Assembly: GCF_018294505.1 (NCBI RefSeq)
Contig: NC_057794.1
Location: forward strand, 195,781,201-195,845,200
From: Triticum aestivum
Lineage: Eukaryota > Streptophyta > Magnoliopsida > Poales > Poaceae
Direction of reading: 5' to 3'
DNA length: 64,000 nt
Shown here in pieces: positions 57,811-64,000 of the stretch. The notes beneath the pieces are model-generated. The model saw only the letters and a program-made list of their open reading frames with translations, did not search any database and was not told the DNA's origin. Made by a program: the position numbers and the translations under genes. Within the stretch, counting starts at the first letter, position 1. The number at the start of each line of letters is the position of its first letter.

Positions 57811-58412
57811 GGCCAGTGCGGATGCGATATTTAGGGTTTCGGGAGGGGGATCCGAGATTTTCGAGGAGGACCTATTTATAGGCATAGAGGGAGCTAGGAG
57901 AGTCCAAATGGGGTGCGGTTTTCGGCCACACGATCGTGCTCGAACGCTCTAGATGATGGAGAAGGCTTAGGTGGGTTTTGGGCCAAATTGGAGGGGTGTT
58001 GGGCTGCAACACACACGAGGCCATTTCGGTCCCTTGGTTAACCGTTGGAGTATCAAACGAAGTCCAAATGGTACGAAACTTGACAGGCGGTCTACCGGTA
58101 GTAAACTAAGGCCGCTTGGCAAGTCTCGGTCACATCCGGAAATGTTTAATCCCCACACACGAAAGAAAGGTAGAAATGACCACCGGAGGAGAACGATGCG
58201 CCAGAATGCAAAACGGACAACGGGGAAAATGCTCGAATGCATGAGATGAACACGTATGCAAATGCAATGCGCATGATGACATGATATGAGATGCATGACA
58301 ACGACAACAACACACAGAGACAAAAACCCGAACCCGAGAAAATAAAATAACTTAACGTCGAAACGGCAAGAGTTGGAGTACAAATTGGGAAAGTTACATC
58401 CGGGGTGTTACA

Positions 58413-58417
58413 AACAC
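58413..58417. repeat. Right target-site duplication of Tek1 (AACAC)
   Basis: Matches 45601-45605; LARD2 LTR sequence continues after it. Confidence 0.9.
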
Positions 58418-58825
58418 TTAGACTGGCCGGCATGTGATTCACTTCGTTCCTGTGTTTGTCCCTTTGGGAAAATGTCACACGGAGACATCCGGAGTCATGT
58501 TAGCCTGCTACAGCCCGGGTTCCCGGAGTCCTATTAGCCAAGTTGCTACAGCCTGGATTCATACGCTGTTGACCGACATGCTCGAGGTTGCTTCATGTAT
58601 ACCTGTCCCTTTAAGCTAGTGCCACTTTGGGTTCACGACTAGTCATGTCGGCCCAGGTTCTCTATCATATGGATTCTTGCGACACTATCATATACGTGAG
58701 CCAAAAGGCGCAAACGGTCCCAGGACAGGTAAGGTGGCACCCGTGGGAATACCATGCGTGAGGCCACAAAGTGATATGATGTGTTACATGCTAGATCGGT
58801 GTGACTTAGGATCGGGGTCCTGACA
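58413..58825 (+). repeat. LARD2 5' LTR, 3' end
   Basis: Collinear with about 21765-22173 of LARD1, including CACGACTAGTCATG/ACGACTAGTCATG and CACTATCATATACGTGAGCC, ending TCCTGACA. Confidence 0.85.
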
Positions 58826-58829
58826 GCGT

Positions 58830-58842
58830 TGGTATCAGAGCC
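58830..58842 (+). other. Primer-binding site of LARD2 (initiator tRNA-Met)
   Basis: TGGTATCAGAGCC, 4 nt after the LTR end. Confidence 0.9.
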
Positions 58843-61800
58843 TGACTGCCTATAGGATTACCAAACCAAACTGGTCGAAGTCGAGTCTAGAAATGCTTTA
58901 GTTATATAATGGAATTGATTGTGGAAGGGAACGTAAGGCTCTTTTGCTCCCTTACCTTATGCCCTTCAGATCTGAGTCATCCTCTTCTCCTCTACGGGGA
59001 TTAAGAACTAGGCTTCTCGTCTTTCTATCAGGATCATGTGTTACTAATCTGTAGACTTATAGGATTGATGGATTCAAGCCTAAGTTCAGTTCCTACTACT
59101 TCTATGTGTTGACAGTTGATCTCAGAACCTTGATATTGTGATGTTAAGTGGTTATGCTACCATTTTGTAGGATGTCTCAAATCTTTTTGAGCATTTACAG
59201 CCGTTATGCTGTCCGAGTCATCCCAGTGTTCTAAATAGTCTGATGCATTTGCAAATCCTTTCCTCCCGTTCCTGATGTCCTTTTGGGCCAGATTAAGCAC
59301 ACTAAACGGTCTGTTGAGGTACTCTACTGCCTCGACATATAAGATGGAGCTATTATTATGACCCTAGGTATTTTAGCGAGTCACCTAGTAATCTGGCCAT
59401 GTTTTTTGTTCCCAACGTAATGATTCTGGCCACCATTCTTGAAAGCATCCCATGATGCCATTTAGTTAGTAGGCACTCTACTCATGGGTTCTTGAACCCA
59501 AGATTCACCATACTCACTTCATGTTGATAGTGTTTGCTAGTTCCTTTAGGTTATTAGTAACATTTTCGATAGTCCTTGAGGTCCATGGTATTTCCTTCTT
59601 CCAAATACCATGAACCATCCTTCGCACAAATTTGTTTGAATCAAAAGATCACAACTAGAGTGCTCTTGGTGAGTTCTTCGTTCTACATTGTGAATCTGCC
59701 AGTTCTACCTTTGTGCATGGGTTATCCGGAAGAAATGTTGAGCTTTGCTCGACATACTAATCTATGCATCCACAACTCAGAAAATCATATGTTCTTTTGA
59801 GTTGTCCCTCTTTAGTTGTTTTCTGGCCCTCGGCTGACAATTAATAGTAAGGAGTAGTCGGCAATCGTGTTTATTGATGCCTATTACTTTAGTGGTCCGT
59901 CAAGCCATTCTATTTCAGAATGACTAGAAGAAACAAACTCGAGTACCTCATCCATATCTAGGATTGGGTCAAAGTAGTTGTATTTCGCAGATCAAAATGC
60001 CAATCCAGCTTTTGATTCTATTCTACCCTAAAGTATTACCGTCTTATGTCAAGAATGTCATGGGAATTGCACACCATCTTATGAATTCTTGATACAGTGA
60101 TACCTCGCGCCATTGTTGTTCATTCCTTGGTTCCCATGTTGCTGCGACCGAATACCGACAAGTGAATCATGATGTGTGAAATCAATACTCCTAGCAACTA
60201 GTTGCTTGGTAGTAAATTGACAATATTCTTATTCTTAGCGTGTTGGTTATTGAATCATCATTCTAAGATAGATTGTGCTACCTAGTCCTTAGTTCTGGTG
60301 CACTCTTCGATCAATGAGTGTGGATTATTCAATCCCTAGCTTATTTGATCATATCGTCTTGCTCTGAAAAGCAAGATTGTTTTTGAGCTTAGTAACATAT
60401 CGGCGGTTCGTGATGTGCCGAATATCTTCTCGGAAGTATTACCTGGTTGTCACCTGACCGCTATGTTGAGTTCGTGATCATGTTGGTTTTCCTCCAAACC
60501 ACCCATTCTCCAAGAATCTGTGTGGGATACCCCTGAGCTAGTTGGTTAAGCCAAACAACAACTTGGAGAGTTGGAAGATAAAAGGTTGTGTGACTTAGTT
60601 CATGTTAAGGGATATCTTTTTGTGTGTGTGTTGAAGAAAGATGATATCTTCATCAATTGGTCCTCGTGGTTAGTGGTTGGATCTATTGTCTTGTCCAAAC
60701 TTTGATTTGAGTATGGGCTATTGTCAAATCAAATCAAAACCAACGACGTTCGTAATGTTGTCTTACTTGCGGTTGTCCCTCGAGCATACACCATTATATC
60801 TTTTGGGTCTGACCAATACTATCACCTTGTTCACATGATTGTGGAATTCCATTTATATGGAAGCCTAGATGAATTGTTGTTGAGCCCATCGACAACATCC
60901 TTGTCTTTTCCATCATTTTGTTGGATATTAAGCTAGTGTTGGAAACTTTTGAAAGCATTTATTAATGCTAGCCCATGAAGTATATGTTTGGATGAAAGAA
61001 GATACATCCTCTAATTCACGTGCACTTGATGTAAGTTGCCGCCGTGAATTCGAGAAAGTTTGTTTTTGCTTCCTTTGGAATCATCCCAAGTCAGTCATGT
61101 CCGTGGGAAGTATTCTACGGTCTGCTAGACTGATCATCTTCATTCCATATGTAATTCCTAGCACACCAAGCCACTGGTTGATTTATTCAAGGATAATAAG
61201 TTCTAAGTGCTAGTCCTGAAGCTACCACACGGATTTGTACAAGATTCCGTTATCCTCGATGATGGTTCCCCACCTGGGCTCAGTATTGTTTTGTTGTAAG
61301 ACTTCTACGTGATCATGCTTGTCTTGGACATCATGTTCACATGTATGTAGCAGAATCAGCTCATGTTTTGAAGCTTGCTGCCATAGCCCATTTCCCGAGA
61401 ATCTCGCAACATTATCTCATCGATTTGTGTTGAAACTCTTCTTTTTAAACATGTTGAGTCTAAAGTATCATGTTACTAACCAGATCTGAATCTCAGTAAG
61501 ATATGATGGTTGGAACATTCCCAACATTTGCATTTTGTTCCTAGCTTGCACCGCTATTGTGCCAATTTCCCATGGGCTTCCCCTCTCACTAATTGCTATT
61601 CAGGATCATCTTCAAAAGTTATCCTACCATGGGTCCCATCCATTTTCTGATGATAAGCAAAATCATCCATCACGTTGTCTTCAACAAGGTAGTCCACATC
61701 ATCCATTCGAATCCGGATATGCCATTCCTTTGAACTCCGCCAAACGATCAATTGTGATTTCCTTAGGCTGGTATAAAGATTTTCAATGATCTAGATATCA

Positions 61801-62252
61801 AAAGTAATTATTTTTTCCATTTAAGGGAATAACTCTATGAGTCACCTCCTCTAAGGTGCCCCATTAGGGAATCATGGCAGTTATTTCCTCGCTACACTGA
61901 AACCATGCACCATCTTCTAAGCATGGAATTGTTTCCTATCAATCTAAACCTTCGTTACTTGCTTGTTTCCATCGCTCCTCATATGTGTTTTGTCCCTCAG
62001 CTCAAGATATGTTTCTACGTCTCATTCCGTGAGTTGATGTTGTGATCATCAAGATGATCCATCCCTGTAGAGTTATCTCGCTCTTTTGTCCTCATGTTAG
62101 AATGAAGACCACGAAAGAAAAGACGTCATGATGAATATGATGCAACGAATCAACATCCTCGATGAGGAAAATTGGATCATGAAGATTGTGTTAGCTTTGT
62201 GTCCCCTCCGTCTTCTTACCTCACGTCCTGAATCTTGGGACGAGATTCTCTT
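58843..62252 (+). pseudogene. LARD2 internal region with ruined gypsy pol
   Basis: Collinear with the LARD1 interior. At 60404, AVRDVPNIFSEVLPG is followed by the same frame change as in LARD1. At about 60888 the polymerase motif reads IDNILVFS, again with Asn in place of the second Asp. The segment around 60721 (QIKTNDVRNVVLL) resembles the RT stretch between motifs. No gag or integrase was recognised. Small ORFs are chance openings. Confidence 0.55.
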
Positions 62253-62267
62253 TTAGTGGGGGTGAGT
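62253..62267 (+). other. Polypurine tract of LARD2
   Basis: TTAGTGGGGGTGAGT before TGTCACAGCC, identical to the LARD1 tract and preceded by CTTGGGACGAGATTC. Confidence 0.75.
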
Positions 62268-64000
62268 TGTCACAGCCCTAGCTTAGACCTTGTTTGTCTT
62301 TTCATAAGCATCCATGCATCATGTTTAAATTTTATGAAACCTTGAAATGGGCATCGAGTAAATCCTAGCACCAGAAAGAATTCAATAGGATGAAATAAAA
62401 TCTTTTTCAAGAACCCAAAATGCCTCTAGAAATGTTCATGATTTTCGTTAAAGGTGAAAACCTATGCCAAAAATCATGAGCATAATTGTTGGCCATTTAT
62501 GGATTTTTGAATTAACCCATATTATATTTGAATTGGGGCATTTGAATTTCATAAATATTTTAAATGCTCCAAATATTTTGAAATCACTTGAGGGCCTCTG
62601 GATTAATTTAGTTAGTGCCCATAGTCATGTTCAGGATTTAATAAAATGATTTATTTCTAAAACTATATCAAAACAGAGAGGAAATAAATAGAAAACCAAA
62701 ACAAAAGAAAAAGGACAGAAAACCTACCCGCACTTACCTGACGCTCACCTGGCAGCCCATCTGGTTGGCCCAGCCCACCAGGGGCAGGGAGGTCTTCTTT
62801 CTCCCGCCATTCGGACGGACAGCGCGTGCCCGACGCGCGCGACCACGTGCCTCGGCCACGTGCCTCGGCCACCTCCTGCTTGCCGCTTCTCCCTGGACGT
62901 CCCCGGAGACGCCACGTGCTCCCGTCGACCCCCTCCTGCTCTCCCCCGTGCTCATCCCCTCCCCTAGACCTCTCTCTCTCTCTCTCACCCACCCGAACGG
63001 GTTTGTCACCGCCGCTTGCCACCACCGCGGCCACTGCCTCCCCCTCGCATCTCCGACATGCCCGGGAGCTCCGCCAGCGTCGCGGACGTCTCTCCGTCAA
63101 CTCACACGATGCCAAACACCCCGAAGCGCCGACCCTGACCTCTTCTTCCTCCTCAGGTCGCCGAGATCACCACCGTCACCCTGCTCGCTCCGGACCTCCC
63201 CCGCGCCCACTGACCCTCCCATCGTGCTCGCGGTGAGCTTCTCTTCCTCCTCCCCCGAACCCCATTGCTCGCCGCCTCCGCTAGGCCGTAGTTGCGCGGA
63301 CACCAAAGCTCGCTAGTGCCATCCCTCATCGCCTCCGTGGCCACAACTGCTGGCATCCATGTCCGAGCTTTGCAGCGTGCTCAGCACTCTCCCAGGAGCC
63401 GGGCGCGCCCACCCTTTCGACCTTCTGTGCCCCGTAGCGGCAAACCGAACCTGTCCGAACTCCGGCCGCCGCTGATTTGGTCGCTGCCATCGATCCTGAC
63501 CATCGCAACTCCTACCGCCACCACCAATGGATGCGCCTCACTCCCAAGAACCCGTAGGTGCAACCCGCGCATCGAATGTTGCCCTGTAGAGCATTTTCAA
63601 GCCACCCCGGCGTCTCTATCATCGTCGGCAGCTAAACGCCGGCGGGTTGACCGTGTTGACCCGCGAGGTTTGACCCCGGTTTGACCTCCCCTGGGTCCTG
63701 ACGTGTGGGCACAGGCCCCTGTTTAATTAGTGTTAATTAACTTAGTTAACTAGATGAGCCACTGGCATGCGGGCCTCGCACTGCTGATAGCTTAGTTAGG
63801 TCTAGTTTAGCAATAATTAACTCAGTTAGTTAACTGAGTCACTGACCAGCGGGCCCCATAGGTCAGGTTTGACCTGGCCGACCCAGTTGACTTGCTGACT
63901 TCACACCGACGTCATGCTGACGGAAGTAATCCATTTTTGGTATTTAAATAAATCTTAAATTATTTATTTATTACAGAAAAATAACCAAAACTTCTAAAAA
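62268..64000 (+). repeat. LARD2 3' LTR, beginning only
   Basis: Starts TGTCACAGCCCTAGC and shows the AT-rich then GC-rich then AT-rich pattern of the LARD1 LTR, with recognisable shared stretches such as the GCAGCCCA region and TTTGACCTGG. It runs off the right edge. ORFs in the GC-rich block (about 62760-63690) overlap on both strands and are not called. Confidence 0.8.

Larger units (their letters stand above)
45606..58412 (-). mobile_element. Tek1: Tekay/Del-like chromovirus (Ty3/gypsy), broken
   Basis: TGTAACACCC at 45606 and GGGTGTTACA at 58412 bound a 12.8-kb element flanked by AACAC. Minus-strand order is LTR (right copy), gag, protease, RT, RNase H, integrase with a chromodomain at its C-terminus, LTR (left copy). 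The chromodomain and long LTRs point to the Tekay/Del clade. The PBS, gag start and last ~63 bp of the 5' LTR are deleted. Because the outer ends and duplication are intact, that deletion happened after insertion. Confidence 0.88.
54069..58412 (-). repeat. 5' LTR of Tek1 (right copy), 3' end deleted
   Basis: Matches 45669-50165 closely. It lacks the last ~63 bp (minus-strand sense). The junction with gag shares TTGAAGGC with the LTR, so the deletion occurred at an 8-bp microhomology. It contains one gap. Confidence 0.88.
58413..64000 (+). mobile_element. LARD2: relative of LARD1, split by Tek1 and cut by the window edge
   Basis: The remaining 5' LTR end (58413-58825, ending GGGGTCCTGACA), a Met PBS, a 3442-bp internal region, a polypurine tract and the start of a 3' LTR (62268 on) are in the same order as in LARD1. 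Similarity is clear throughout but far lower than between the LARD1 LTRs, so this is an older or different subfamily copy. No intact ORF is present. Confidence 0.85.

Noticed and set aside
62765..63316. 183-residue ORF in the LARD2 3' LTR
   Set aside because: It is at the position of the GC-rich LTR block of LARD1 and overlaps open frames on the other strand; no protein similarity recognised.
1..64000. CRISPR arrays, prophage, operons or other prokaryotic systems
   Set aside because: No spaced short repeats with unique spacers, no bacterial gene organisation; all coding is plant retrotransposon-like, with one intron-bearing plant gene remnant.

Overview
The window is plant nuclear DNA, almost certainly from a large-genome grass and most likely the wheat tribe (Triticeae). 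Essentially everything recognisable is transposable element: nested Ty3/gypsy LTR retrotransposons, LTRs over 4 kb long, initiator-tRNA-Met primer-binding sites, and polyproteins broken by stops and frameshifts. The species call rests on the style of these repeats, not on a gene. I see no intact host gene, tRNA or microbial feature. Four runs of N (33107-33388, 46658-46847, 49102-49500, 57414-57748) mark assembly gaps.

Layout. (1) 1-1169: 5' LTR and start of an element on the minus strand that runs off the left edge. (2) 1170-9441: 'TatA', a decayed minus-strand gypsy element with gag, protease, RT, RNase H, a second archaeal-type RNase H and integrase, and its 5' LTR at 8412-9441. (3) 10064-11134: a small segment bounded by inverted repeats that holds a broken two-exon GRF zinc-finger gene. 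(4) 11611-13600: LTR and polypurine tract of a probable copia element. (5) 13601-18064 plus 30262-32310: 'TatB', a second minus-strand Tat-like element, cut inside gag by (6) 'LARD1' (18065-30261), a 12.2 kb element with 4.1 kb LTRs, no intact coding region and a perfect GCTAG target duplication. (7) 32620-41826: a plus-strand gypsy element arranged as pol end, LTR, PBS, gag. A 4.4 kb solo LTR (36344-40717, duplication GACAA) interrupts its gag. (8) 41827-45545: a truncated LTR of the same family whose last 388 bp are different and carry a 5S rRNA-like module. (9) 45546-45605 plus 58413-64000: 'LARD2', a relative of LARD1. It is interrupted in its 5' LTR by (10) 'Tek1' (45606-58412, duplication AACAC), a minus-strand chromodomain-bearing gypsy element.

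How the parts relate. Target-site duplications and coding continuity show LARD1 inside TatB, the solo LTR inside the plus-strand gypsy gag, and Tek1 inside LARD2. Tek1, the solo LTR and the chimeric LTR belong to one LTR family. LARD1 and LARD2 use the same primer site as that family, share its 3' internal end, and contain ruined RT sequence with lesions common to both copies. This suggests they are non-autonomous offshoots of a Tekay/Del-like chromovirus. The most unusual signals are the 5S-like module on the chimeric LTR, the conserved pair of GGAC..GTCC palindromes about 60-70 bp downstream of the TATA box in all four LTRs of the Tek family, and TATA boxes set in inverted repeats in several unrelated LTR families.
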